Shown here: positions 17,081 to 24,965 of the stretch, piece after piece
Layout of the letters: every line of letters begins with the position of its first letter
Numbering within the stretch: position 1 is the stretch's first letter
Assembly (NCBI RefSeq): GCF_001708185.1
Contig: NZ_MDDN01000001.1
Location: 909,704 to 973,703 of the forward strand
Direction: 5' to 3'
Origin: Lysinibacillus xylanilyticus
GTDB taxonomy: Bacteria; Bacillota; Bacilli; Bacillales_A; Planococcaceae
Length of the DNA stretch: 64,000 bases
Position numbers and translations under genes: made by a program
The notes under the pieces: model-generated
Told to the model about the DNA's origin: nothing
Seen by the model: the letters and a program-made list of their open reading frames with translations, nothing else
The model's database searches: none

Positions 17081-17644
17081 TTATATACCAAGTGTAATTT
17101 CTAAACAAGTACCGCAGTTTTCGTTGTCAGTAACAACGATAGTTCCGTTGTGCTTGGCTATGATACTTTGCACAATGGAAAGTCCCAAGCCTGATCCACC
17201 CAATTTACGAGAGCGTGATTTATCCACTCGGTAAAAACGCTCAAATATATTCTTTTTTTCCTCATCAGGGATACCAATTCCCGTGTCTTTAATTTTAACC
17301 ATTATCTTCTTATTATCAGATTTGACATTAATCATTACCTTCCCGCCGTCAATATTGTATTTAATACCATTTTCAACAATGTTATAAAACGCTCGATAAA
17401 GTAAATCTGTATTTCCGCAAACAACACTATTATCGCAATCCCAATATAGTTTAACCTCTTTTTCATCAGCGATATGAGATAGTTCAGAAACAATATCTCC
17501 AAAAACATCCTTCAAGCAGATGGTTCCATTCTCAAATCCATCATTCATATTTGTCATATCTAAAAGGGTGAATACATGCTCGGATAATCGCTGTGTTTGC
17601 TTTTCAAAAACGTTAATGAGTGCATCAATTCTTCTGTAGAATGT
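17081..17644 (-). pseudogene. Histidine kinase, C-terminal half
   Basis: Minus-strand frame from about 17644 reads FYRRIDALINVFEKQTQRLS (end of the dimerisation domain), then the N-box IVENGIKYN, G1 DTGIGIP, F-box IFERFYRVDKSRSRK and G2 GGSGLGLSIVQ, ending at 17081. It lacks the phosphoacceptor His, membrane part and an upstream start. The missing H-box half lies on the other strand directly beside it (17656-17791). Confidence 0.8.
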
Positions 17645-17655
17645 GCGTTTTTCTT

Positions 17656-17791
17656 GGAAACGATGGACATTCTACCAATGATGAAATAGCGGAGCTAACG
17701 CAATCTTTTAATGAAATGACGGATAAGTTAAACAATGCTTTTATGATGCAAAGCCGTTTTTCCGCAAATGCAGCCCACGAATTCCGAACCA
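17656..17791 (+). pseudogene. Histidine kinase, HAMP and H-box fragment, inverted
   Basis: Plus-strand codons read STNDEIAELTQSFNEMTDKL (HAMP end), then SRFSANAAHEFRT with the phosphoacceptor His, and stop matching kinases right after it. This is the piece that should precede the minus-strand C-terminal half next door, so one kinase gene has been split by an inversion with a breakpoint near 17650. Confidence 0.7.
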
Positions 17792-17868
17792 CTTGTGGTT
17801 TTAAAAACAAAGGTCGGTGTATCGAACTGAATATTCCGATAAATAATTACATGTATTTTGCAAAAAAA

Positions 17869-17913
17869 TGCAACTTTACACGGAGCTTGCCCACCTCTCC
17901 GTGTAAAGTTGCA
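17869..17913. terminator. Strong hairpin, possible bidirectional terminator
   Basis: TGCAACTTTACACGGAG pairs with CTCCGTGTAAAGTTGCA around an 11-base loop; 17 perfect base pairs. T-rich only on the minus side. It would end transcription of the VanY-type gene. Confidence 0.6.
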
Positions 17914-17962
17914 ACTTAATCTTATCTTTGTAAACTCTTATTTTAAAACATCATAAACTAAC

Positions 17963-19135
17963 TTATTTAGTACTAGATTTGGAATAATACTCTTCAAGAG
18001 TAATTCCTTTACCCATAATTGTTTGGGCTATTGATTTTCCTACATATCGAAGATGCCATGGCTCGTATTGATAACCAGTAATAGACTCTTTTCCTTGAGG
18101 ATAACGAATGATAAATCCATAATCAGCTGCATGTGATTTCAGCCATTTTGCTTCTTTAGTACCGCCAAAACAATCCTGTGCCGCACATTTACCATTCCCT
18201 CCTGTAACATCAATGGCAAGACCTGTTTCATGCTCACTTGTTCCAGGTAATGCACTATACGTGATGGCTTTGTCATAACCATCCCTTTTTACGTAATTAT
18301 TAAATAGGGTAACTTGTGTCGCATGTGATCTGTATGCAGATACACCAAGAAGACTCACTCCTTGTTTCTTAGCATCGGCAAATAGTTTGCCAATGGCTAT
18401 AGATGCTTCATTTCGCATTTTTCTTTTTTCTGTCTTTTCTTTAAAAATAAAGGGTATTGAAGTATATACTAAGTCTTTTGGTACATAATTTTCTGGGAGC
18501 TTATTTTTTTTATTAACTAATACTGAAATACTTTCAGGCTGTGTAACAACATGAATAGTATCAGATGAAGAATTGCTTATTTTTACATATTGACTGCTGA
18601 CATAACCTGTTTGACCTTTTATGCTAACCTTTAACCACCCATTGGAAGCTTTCCCTGTAACCGTTAACTGCGTTCCCTTTTTAACCGTTGTTATTATTTT
18701 ATTAGCGGTAGAAGGGCCAGTACGGATATTTAAATTATCAGTTGCTGTATAGGTTGTAGCTGCTACATTAGATTTATTTTCAGGCTTTTTAACAGCATTA
18801 CCTGTAGAATTGGTTACTTTCACATATTGACTGCTGACATAACCTGTTTGACCTTTCACGCTAACTTTTAACCACCCATTAGAAGCTTTCCCTGTAACCG
18901 TTAACTGCGTTCCCTTTTTAACCGTTGTTATAATTTTATTAGTGGTAGAAGGCCCCGTACGGATATTTAAATTATCAGTTGTCGTATAGGTTGTAGTTGC
19001 TGCACTAGCTATATTCGGTCCAAATCTCTCAATATTTGATAGATTAAAATCTATGGGACATGCAAATAAAATTGTGAAGGCAAAACCGATAGCTACGAAT
19101 TTTTTGTTCAAGAAAGTTCTCTTAAATTGTGTCAT
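17963..19135 (-). CDS. D-Ala-D-Ala carboxypeptidase, VanY family, with two SH3b domains
   Basis: About 390 residues, secreted. After a signal segment (KKFVAIGFAFTILFACP) come two SH3b repeats (NLNIRTGPST ... GYVSSQYVK) almost identical in protein and DNA, then a VanY domain: SAYRSHATQV, GTSEHETGLAIDV (zinc His and Asp) and EPWHLRYVG (third zinc ligand region). It trims the D-Ala end of cell-wall stem peptides; the SH3b pair would hold it on the wall. ATG 19135 with GGAG nine bases upstream is preferred to TTG 19150. Monocistronic. Confidence 0.88.
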   Translation of the reverse strand: MTQFKRTFLNKKFVAIGFAFTILFACPIDFNLSNIERFGPNIASAATTTYTTTDNLNIRTGPSTTNKIITTVKKGTQLTVTGKASNGWLKVSVKGQTGYVSSQYVKVTNSTGNAVKKPENKSNVAATTYTATDNLNIRTGPSTANKIITTVKKGTQLTVTGKASNGWLKVSIKGQTGYVSSQYVKISNSSSDTIHVVTQPESISVLVNKKNKLPENYVPKDLVYTSIPFIFKEKTEKRKMRNEASIAIGKLFADAKKQGVSLLGVSAYRSHATQVTLFNNYVKRDGYDKAITYSALPGTSEHETGLAIDVTGGNGKCAAQDCFGGTKEAKWLKSHAADYGFIIRYPQGKESITGYQYEPWHLRYVGKSIAQTIMGKGITLEEYYSKSSTK

Positions 19136-19590
19136 TTTAAACATCTCCAAATACTAATACTCTTCAAAACAAACAAATGTAATATTATAAAAGTTTTATT
19201 TTATCTATTAATTACTGAATTCAATAACCCTCTCTTTCTATTTTTAGGGTATAAATAAAAATTGAATAACAAAACAAAAAAGAATAACAGGCGTGTTGAT
19301 TAACCATTTTTATACATTCGAATTAATTCGAAAAGGCTGATGTCTGCTACGGGCTACTCGCTTTCCTGCGGGAGTCTAATGGCCCTACGCTACAATCAGT
19401 TAAAATAGAAATATATTAGCAAAATAGCAACAAGATCCATTTATCGCTCAATAATAAAACTATTTTCTCCTAGTCAACACATCTGAAAGAATAATAAATT
19501 TTAACCATGCTGATAATTCCCTCTATCTATGAAATCCACTTTCAGCTACTTAGAATATAATAATCTCAATTCTGAGTCAATAAAATTAAT
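19136..19590. other. Intergenic with a repeat fragment
   Basis: No gene. At 19340-19385 is a worn piece of the chromosome-wide repeat (GGGCTACTCGCTTTCCTGCG). The rest is AT-rich. Confidence 0.4.
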
Positions 19591-19869
19591 ATGGTAAAAA
19601 TATGATTTTTTATTGTTTTTGTATTAATAACGCAACGCTTTCTAACCTTTAATACTATTACATCTAAAGTTCAAACCAAATACATGAGATATAATAAGCA
19701 AAAAGCATTACTTGAAACAAAAACGACCATTGTACAGAATTCGGGAGAGATAATATAAAAAAATCGCCATTTTAATTTTTCTAAAGACTTATATGATGAA
19801 CTTTCATTAAAGAAAAAAGTAGAAAATTTATTAAAATTTCATTCCAATAAGTTTAAAAATCATAAACTT
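19591..19869 (+). pseudogene. Decayed gene for a membrane-anchored protein
   Basis: From an ATG at 19591 one frame reads about 90 residues broken by two in-frame stops (TGA after four codons, TAA in the middle). It contains a hydrophobic helix (FFIVFVLITQRFLTFNT) and a natural-looking soluble part (KDLYDELSLKKKVENLLKFH). It ends abruptly where the duplicated secreted-protein fragment begins, so that junction cut it. Family unknown. Confidence 0.4.
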
Positions 19870-20060
19870 TTGGCAACGTTTTTTCGGATTGCTGAGCCAC
19901 CACTTTTTGATCTGAAGTTGCCTGTTTTGCCAACGAACCTTGTGGTGCCCCGATTCCAACTGCACAAATCAAACCTGCCAATGCTAAATGAGGAATTTTC
20001 TTTACGTAATGCTTCTTCTTTTTCTAAACCTCCATTTATTCATTTTTGTCTCTACATAAG
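19866..20060 (-). pseudogene. 5' fragment of a second copy of the secreted protein gene
   Basis: Closely matches 16090-16310, that is, the signal peptide region and leader of the gene at 15285-16244. The start codon is lost: the reference has CTTCTTCATTTTC (CAT = start) and this copy has CTTCTTCTTTTTC. Only the first 50 or so codons remain, then the sequence joins an unrelated decayed gene at about 19866. Confidence 0.75.
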
Positions 20061-20368
20061 TAAGACGTATGCGGTCCCCCAAAAAGTTTGTTTTTGGATT
20101 GGAGGAAAAAGAAATCTTTTTTATTTTTTTATACGTAGTACCTAAAGGGATAACATCAGGTAAATGCGGATTTACATCGCTATGGAAAAAAGACTGTCAA
20201 TAGACAGTCCTGTTATTAAGCTAACGCTACACGGATTAGGCAGTAACGATAAAGAATAAACCCTTATTCATTACGGCCTTTTAAATTCGACACCTTACAA
20301 GTAAAAAGCCGTTGCAAAAGCTCCTCTTAGCAGAAGTATCCTCTTGTGACAGCTCCAGTTACTATATA

Positions 20369-20785
20369 TTATTTAGTGCTTGTTTCTATTTGCTTAGCCT
20401 CTGTTAATTCAACAGCTTTTGTCACCTTGCCTTCTTGTTCAAGTTGATCAAGTAGTTCATCTACAGTGATTCCTTTTTCTGTAGCCATTTCTTCTAAGTT
20501 AGCAAGTTCATTGTCACTAGAAATGTCATTGTTCGCAGCCTCAGTGTTTGTTTCTACTTGCATGGCCTCTGTTAATTCAACACCTTTTGTCACCTTGCCT
20601 TCTTGTTCAAGTTGATCAAGTAGTTTATCTACAGTGATTCCTTTTTCTGTAGCCATTTCTTCTAAGTTAACAAGTTCATTGTCACTGGAATTAGTAGTTC
20701 CAAGATCATTGTTCGCAGCCAGCGCAGAACCTGTAACAACAGATAACCCTAGTGTAAATGTAGTAATTGCTAATATTTTTTTCAT
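20369..20785 (-). CDS. Secreted repeat protein, two-unit paralogue
   Basis: 138 residues: signal peptide (KKILAITTFTLGLSVVTGSA), then two units based on NLEEMATEKGITVDELLDQL and EQEGKVTKAVELTEA. It is the paralogue of 16333-16866, with one unit fewer and diverged sequence. AGGAGG precedes the ATG. The gene that should follow in the operon survives only as a fragment at 19866-20060. Function unknown. Confidence 0.75.
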   Translation of the reverse strand: MKKILAITTFTLGLSVVTGSALAANNDLGTTNSSDNELVNLEEMATEKGITVDKLLDQLEQEGKVTKGVELTEAMQVETNTEAANNDISSDNELANLEEMATEKGITVDELLDQLEQEGKVTKAVELTEAKQIETSTK

Positions 20786-20817
20786 AATTAAAATCCTCCT
20801 ATCGATTAGATGCTATC

Positions 20818-20850
20818 AGTATATACCGATGCATGTTAAATCCGTGTTAA
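20818..20850 (-). promoter_or_regulatory. Promoter with TTAACA-N5-TTAACA direct repeat, second copy
   Basis: Minus strand: TTAACA (20850-20845), CGGAT, TTAACA (20839-20834), then -10 TATACT (20823-20818) ten bases on. The layout and most bases match the promoter at 16968-17000, and the -10 is better here. Confidence 0.72.
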
Positions 20851-20869
20851 GTAAAAACCGTATACATTC

Positions 20870-20970
20870 CCATACAGTTTGGATTTACATAACAACGGAA
20901 TTAGGCAGTAACGATCGATTAAGGATAAACCCTTGTTGGGGTAGCACCAGGAAAATGCGGATTTACAACG
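20870..20970. repeat. Diverged duplicate of sequence at 20157-20275
   Basis: Both stretches share TTAGGCAGTAACGAT, a TAAACCCTTRTT block and AAATGCGGATTTACA in shuffled order. They flank the repeat-protein gene on its two sides. 20061-20368 and 20851-21085 hold no gene. Confidence 0.5.
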
Positions 20971-21085
20971 TTAAGAAATATACACGATTTTATGTACACT
21001 AAACGGTAAGCCATAAACGTGGAAATATTGATGTATCAAGTGTTTGTGCTTCCTGTATAAAAAGCTGTATAAAGAATGTTCATAA

Positions 21086-21128
21086 GAAAAGCCACGAAAC
21101 GTTGATGTAACAACATTTGTGGCTTTTT
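21086..21128 (+). terminator. Hairpin with T-run
   Basis: AAAAGCCAC and GTGGCTTTTT pair around a loop with GTTGATGTAACAAC, itself a small stem. No plus-strand gene precedes it closely; it resembles the hairpins embedded in the boundary repeats. Confidence 0.6.
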
Positions 21129-21149
21129 GGTGTGTTTCCAAACTTCCAT

Positions 21150-21212
21150 TTGGGAACGTTATTCGGTTTATTTATGTATACGATATAAATCCTTGTTTCA
21201 CTAAAACACTCA
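21150..21212. repeat. ATTTGGGAACG direct repeat, copy A
   Basis: CATTTGGGAACGTTATTCGG, then TTTATTTATGTATACGATAT, then AAATCCTTGTTTCACTAAAA. A near copy lies at 22412-22475, where it runs into a cassette boundary, and the first part again at 21991-22006. Confidence 0.65.
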
Positions 21213-21230
21213 AAAGAATATTAAAGAAAC

Positions 21231-21743
21231 TCAATTGATCCAAGGAAGGAACTCTACCTTTACCTTCAGTTTTATATCATCAGGAGACTTTTCCTCTTCT
21301 ATTAGGTAAGAGATGACATAATCGCCTTCAGGGAATCCGTCAAATACCTTCTCATAACTTTCATTACTTTTTAAAACACCATTTGTTATAAGTATTTCTT
21401 TATCATCTACATTTTGAATTTTGAATAAAAAGCTTTCAGTACCGGTATTTAATAAAGATATTTTAAATGGCATATCACGAGAATTAGAAAAATAAGATTT
21501 GCTTTCACCCATTCGAGACGCGACCTCTTCATCAATCACAAGGGGCCTAGAACCTCCCATTTGGTCTTGATACTTTTCCATATACGTGTTGACATCTAAG
21601 ATAACAGGTTCCTTTTTTACAACTTCTGACACTTCTTTAGACTCTACTTTTGCAGATGGTTCTTCTGATGGAGCTGAAAATGCATTACACCCTGACAAGA
21701 GTATAATAAATGCACCTATACAAGCTAATTTATAAATTCTCAT
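21231..21743 (-). CDS. Lipoprotein of unknown function
   Basis: 170 residues. RIYKLACIGAFIILLSGC gives a clear lipobox (LSGC), so it is anchored on the outer face of the membrane. The mature part has a Ser/Lys/Glu-rich linker and a small beta domain (PFKISLLNTGTESFLFKIQN; GDYVISYLIEEE), a little like immunoglobulin-type or carbohydrate-binding folds. ATG 21743 behind GAGGGAGAA is preferred over an upstream GTG. No family recognised. Confidence 0.7.
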   Translation of the reverse strand: MRIYKLACIGAFIILLSGCNAFSAPSEEPSAKVESKEVSEVVKKEPVILDVNTYMEKYQDQMGGSRPLVIDEEVASRMGESKSYFSNSRDMPFKISLLNTGTESFLFKIQNVDDKEILITNGVLKSNESYEKVFDGFPEGDYVISYLIEEEKSPDDIKLKVKVEFLPWIN

Positions 21744-21925
21744 GACTTCTCCCTCTAAAATTACTAACAGCGGTAATTGTACCATAAAGTGACAAGTACC
21801 TAAAGGAAGCTTTGGATACTTTTCATTGAGATTCTATTTATATGTTACGGCCATTCAGAACAAGTGGTTCGAACAGTCTTCTTTAAAATTATTTTTCGCA
21901 GCGTCTCAGAGTGTTATTTTCTATA

Positions 21926-21970
21926 AAAAAACAGCTACAAACACCGATTTAACAGTGTTTGTAGCTGTTT
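21926..21970. terminator. Perfect hairpin in a gene-free stretch
   Basis: AAACAGCTACAAACAC pairs with GTGTTTGTAGCTGTTT; A-run on the left and TTT on the right, so it could end transcription both ways. 21744-22101 otherwise has no gene. Confidence 0.55.
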
Positions 21971-22101
21971 GAAATGTTATCAAGCTTGATTTGGGAACGT
22001 TATTTTGTATTTGATTGTATAGCTTAAATAAACGCATCAATCGAACTCGATGTAGGTTTTACTCGTGTTGTGCTTCGCTTTTAAAGCATTGATTGTTTAT
22101 T

Positions 22102-22281
22102 TTATCCGACTTTAGATTGAATGTTTTTAGTGTTCTTTTTTAATCCCGTTGCAACCCCAATCATACAAAATGTTATTGCAAGAGAAGACCAATCGAAAGT
22201 GCCTAACTTAACTAAAGCATAAGTAAAAGTGATAATAGCAAGAACCGCGATAGTGTAAAAAAAGTAAAGTAATAATTTCAT
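22102..22281 (-). CDS. Small membrane protein, 59 residues
   Basis: ATG at 22281, TAA at 22104. Two hydrophobic helices (LLLYFFYTIAVLAIITFTYA and SSLAITFCMIGVATGL) joined by KLGTFDW, then a basic tail. GAGG lies eight bases before the ATG. Typical of short two-helix proteins in Bacillales; function unknown. Confidence 0.6.
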   Translation of the reverse strand: MKLLLYFFYTIAVLAIITFTYALVKLGTFDWSSLAITFCMIGVATGLKKNTKNIQSKVG

Positions 22282-22464
22282 AAGAAATACCTCATATTTT
22301 AATATAATCCTACAGATTGTAACATTATTCCTTTTTTGTTTCTATATCAGTCAAATAATTTCTAAACAAGTTTCCAAAACGTCGTTTAGAAAGCTTTCCT
22401 CGTAGAGTCATCAAAGTATCATTTGGGAACGATTATTAGGTTTGCTTTGTATACGTTATAAATC

Positions 22465-22563
22465 CTTGTTTCACTAACGCTACCCGTTAGCCATCCATGA
22501 AATGCAAAAATCAGCACTTCACCACAGAAAATGAAAGATGATTAAGTTCTTTCATGGGAATTT
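22465..22563. repeat. Cassette-boundary repeat, copy 8
   Basis: TTCACTAACGCTACCCGTTA followed by GCCATCCATG and a 60-base tail that matches 13780-13860 (CACAGAAAATGAAAGATGAT). Here left and right boxes are fused without the hairpin. It lies just downstream of the hisS-like gene. Confidence 0.7.
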
Positions 22564-22658
22564 AATAAGAAGGTGAATAAATTCTATCTGTTTCCAAATC
22601 AGCTGAAATTAAAGCTATTTGTTGCAACATCAGGAGATTATTGCACCTATGCCTCCGT

Positions 22659-23954
22659 TTACCTTTTCAGTAATGGTTTACTAAAATTATAACTTTTTTC
22701 TTCAGTCGTTCCTGTCATCATATTCTTCAGTTGATATGTGTTATTCTTAACTTCTTGCTCACCTAAAACAATAACGTTCGGTATATTTTCTCGATTTGCC
22801 TTGTCCATCGCCTTGCGTAGTTTTTTGTGGCTCAGTTCAACGACCACACGTTTTCGTTGTTGACGAAGTGTTGTGGCCAGCTGTAATGCTTCCTTTTCAA
22901 CACCCATAGGAATAATATAAACATCAATTTCACTTTCAACAGCAACTTTTCCATTCAATTCAAATGCTGTAAATATCACATCTAAACCAAATGAAATACC
23001 GACTGTCGGGAAGCTTTGATCGCTGCCAATCAACCCACCAATTGCATTGTCATAACGACCACCACTGCCAATACTTGATTTGATGGAACCTTCCTTTAAA
23101 AAAATTTCATAGATAGTCCCTGTGTAAATTTCAAGGCCACGTGCTAAAAATGGATTAAAAATGCAATTGTCCATTACATTTAGAGTTTGCAAATACGAAT
23201 CTAACTCACGCAGCTCTGCAATACCTTCTTGCACAAAGTTATTCAACGTTGCATATTGCTCGAAATAATCAAATGCTGGTTCAGTATCTAAAAATTGTTC
23301 GATTGCAGCTAATGAATCGCTCGTTAACGCTAACTCTTCTAGCTCCTTCACTAATGTCATTCGATCAATTTTCTCCATTTTATCAAGTACTAATATAACT
23401 CTATTCATCACTGCTTCAGGTACAGCAAAACATTGCAACAAACCGTAAAGTAACTTTCGATTGTTGTACTGAATGAGAATGTCTACGTCCAGCTTGCAAA
23501 ATGCATCAACTGCCATCATCATAAGCTCTGCTTCAGCAACTTGTGATTTTACGCCAACAATATCCACATCGCATTGAGTAAACTCACGTAAACGACCTGT
23601 CTTAATTGGCCCATCACGAAATACTTTACCAATTTCATAGCGTTTAAATGGCATCGATAATTCTGGATTCATAGCAATAACCTTTGCAAATGGTATTGTT
23701 AAATCATAACGTAACGCTAAATCACGTTCCCCACGATCCGTTAGAGTATACATTTCCTGTAAAATTTCTGCCCCACCTGCATATTTAGATGCCATTAAAT
23801 TTTTATAATTAAGAATTGGTGTTTCCAATGTTTCACAGCCATATAAAATAAACGTATCTTCTAATGTTCTACGAATTGTACGGCGAATAGCTTCTTGTTT
23901 AGGTAAATAATCTTGCGTTCCTCTTACATTTTGGTAATCCATCTTTTTCATCAT
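22659..23954 (-). CDS. hisS: Histidyl-tRNA synthetase (accessory copy)
   Basis: 431-residue class II synthetase that joins His to tRNA-His. Motif 2 is YEIGKVFRDGPIKTGRLREF followed by TQCDVDIVG, the histidine-binding loop is LARGLEIYTGTIYE, and motif 3 is GISFGLDVI; the C-terminal anticodon-binding domain starts near 330 (EIDVYIIPMG). The variant motif 2 differs from the ERPQKGR-type of the usual bacterial enzyme, so this is probably a second, divergent HisRS. GAGGAGG precedes ATG 23954. It is transcribed alone behind a His leader peptide and terminator, and lies between two boundary repeats, which suggests acquisition. Confidence 0.88.
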   Translation of the reverse strand: MMKKMDYQNVRGTQDYLPKQEAIRRTIRRTLEDTFILYGCETLETPILNYKNLMASKYAGGAEILQEMYTLTDRGERDLALRYDLTIPFAKVIAMNPELSMPFKRYEIGKVFRDGPIKTGRLREFTQCDVDIVGVKSQVAEAELMMMAVDAFCKLDVDILIQYNNRKLLYGLLQCFAVPEAVMNRVILVLDKMEKIDRMTLVKELEELALTSDSLAAIEQFLDTEPAFDYFEQYATLNNFVQEGIAELRELDSYLQTLNVMDNCIFNPFLARGLEIYTGTIYEIFLKEGSIKSSIGSGGRYDNAIGGLIGSDQSFPTVGISFGLDVIFTAFELNGKVAVESEIDVYIIPMGVEKEALQLATTLRQQRKRVVVELSHKKLRKAMDKANRENIPNVIVLGEQEVKNNTYQLKNMMTGTTEEKSYNFSKPLLKR

Positions 23955-23977
23955 ATCTTCCTCCTCGTTTTAGCAAA

Positions 23978-24025
23978 TAAAAAAACCGTATAACACTAAA
24001 GCTCTAAAACGGCTTTAATTATACG
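23978..24025 (-). terminator. Attenuator terminator ahead of hisS
   Basis: Minus strand: CGTATAATTAAAGC pairs with GCTTTA and TTATACG in a two-part stem, followed by GTTTTTTT. It lies between the leader peptide stop and the hisS ribosome-binding site, so it must be overcome for hisS to be read. Confidence 0.8.
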
Positions 24026-24082
24026 ATTCAACGGGAAAAAGTCTTCCTATTCAATATTAAAAAATTAATAAAGATAGCAAGA

Positions 24083-24136
24083 CTAATCAATATGATGATG
24101 TGTAGTTTTTTTAATTATTGAGAAATATACGACCAT
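24083..24136 (-). CDS. hisS leader peptide with three consecutive His codons
   Basis: 17 residues, MVVYFSIIKKTTHHHID, then TAG. AGGAGGT lies seven bases before the ATG. The three CAT codons stand just before the stop, and the terminator begins 58 bases downstream. AGTCTT across the stop is complementary to AAGACT (24045-24040 on the minus strand) in the spacer. This is the plan of amino-acid-controlled transcription attenuation: a ribosome short of His-tRNA would stall on the His codons and change the fold. Seen: ORF, site, hairpin. Inferred: mechanism. Confidence 0.75.
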   Translation of the reverse strand: MVVYFSIIKKTTHHHID

Positions 24137-24164
24137 AATTTTTACCTCCTTTTAAATTGAATTA

Positions 24165-24193
24165 ATAATACAATATATGTTAATAAAATACAA
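24165..24193 (-). promoter_or_regulatory. Sigma-A promoter of the hisS transcript
   Basis: Minus strand: -35 TTGTAT (24193-24188), 17-base spacer, -10 TATTAT (24170-24165). It lies about 30 bases upstream of the leader peptide start. Confidence 0.65.
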
Positions 24194-24227
24194 TTGGAAT
24201 ATTTATAAAATATTGTTGAACAACACT

Positions 24228-24312
24228 CTTCAACTAACCAGCACTGTTAGTGAAAAAGCGATTGCTCTAATTGAACAATCGCCCCCGATAGTTTACGTTC
24301 ATTTATTCACAA
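24228..24312. repeat. Cassette-boundary composite, copy 9
   Basis: Left box CTTCAACTAACCAGCACTGT followed by TAGTG; hairpin GCGATTG/CAATCGC behind an A-run; right box CCCCCGATAGTTTACG. Same order as at 13.26-13.34 kb. Confidence 0.65.
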
Positions 24313-24404
24313 ACTATCTGCTTTTACATCTATTAACTCTTTTTAGTTATGCCAGGAATGCTATCCCGTAGATTTCGATAGTGCTTCCGTTACTATAATA
24401 AAGT

Positions 24405-24782
24405 TTAAAGAATTACGCCTGATACATCTCCTTTCAATACTTCTTTTTCATTCTGATTTTTACATAAAAAGGATGCAACAAACGCTGTTCTATTATTTTC
24501 TTGCCTTTCGTATTGCTCAATTTTAACTATACAAACGATTGTATCACCTGTAAAAACAGGTCTTAAAAACTCAAAGCTCGTACTACGAGCCAGTACGTTA
24601 TTATCTCCAGCTATTTTTGTTGGCAGAGTTGCCGTTAATAATCCTTGAATGACAAGTCTTCCTTGTTCATCTGGAGTTATGTGATGTATCCCTGCATCCC
24701 CTGAAATCTCAGTAAATAATTCAACATCCCTTACTGTAAAAGTTCGTTCAAACGTAATTATATCTCCTGCTTTTAATGACAT
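24405..24782 (-). CDS. MaoC-like hot-dog dehydratase/hydratase
   Basis: 125 residues. FTEISGDAGIHHITPDEQGR followed by LVIQGLL corresponds to the MaoC hydratase pattern in which an Asp/His pair (D.N..H) and a downstream Gly-rich helix form the active site; here the Asn position is Gly-Ile, so activity is uncertain. The rest matches a hot-dog fold (TSFEFLRPVFTGDTI). It may hydrate enoyl-CoA or act on a related thioester. GGAGG precedes the ATG. Monocistronic between boundary repeats. Confidence 0.7.
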   Translation of the reverse strand: MSLKAGDIITFERTFTVRDVELFTEISGDAGIHHITPDEQGRLVIQGLLTATLPTKIAGDNNVLARSTSFEFLRPVFTGDTIVCIVKIEQYERQENNRTAFVASFLCKNQNEKEVLKGDVSGVIL

Positions 24783-24887
24783 TTTAAACTCCTCCCACTG
24801 TCTGGTTAATCACGATGTGAATATTACACCAATACCAGACTTTTTTAGGTAATATATTCCACAAAAAGTCCAAAAACCCTTCTTCAA

Positions 24888-24965
24888 CTAACCTTTTCCT
24901 TCATTTATGAAGAAAAAGGCTCTACCCATTATGAAGTAAAGCACTCCGTTAACCATCCATGAAGT
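24888..24965. repeat. Cassette-boundary composite, copy 10
   Basis: Left box CTTCTTCAACTAACCTTTTC, hairpin around TTTATGAAG with an A-run, then right box AAGCACTCCGTTAACCATCC followed by ATGAAGTGC. On the minus strand the right box encodes the last residues (HGWLTECFTS) and stop of the methyltransferase fragment. Confidence 0.65.

Noticed and set aside
23978..24193. T-box riboswitch ahead of hisS
   Set aside because: No GGGTGGTACCGCG-like core or stem I features between promoter and terminator; the leader is too short. The leader peptide explains it better.
10807..24965. Boundary palindromes as classical integron attC sites
   Set aside because: The arms ACTAAC/GTTAGT resemble the attC core (RYYYAAC / GTTRRRY) only in part, the inner boxes are missing, and the recombinase shows no clear IntI-specific insert. 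Only the general analogy is kept.
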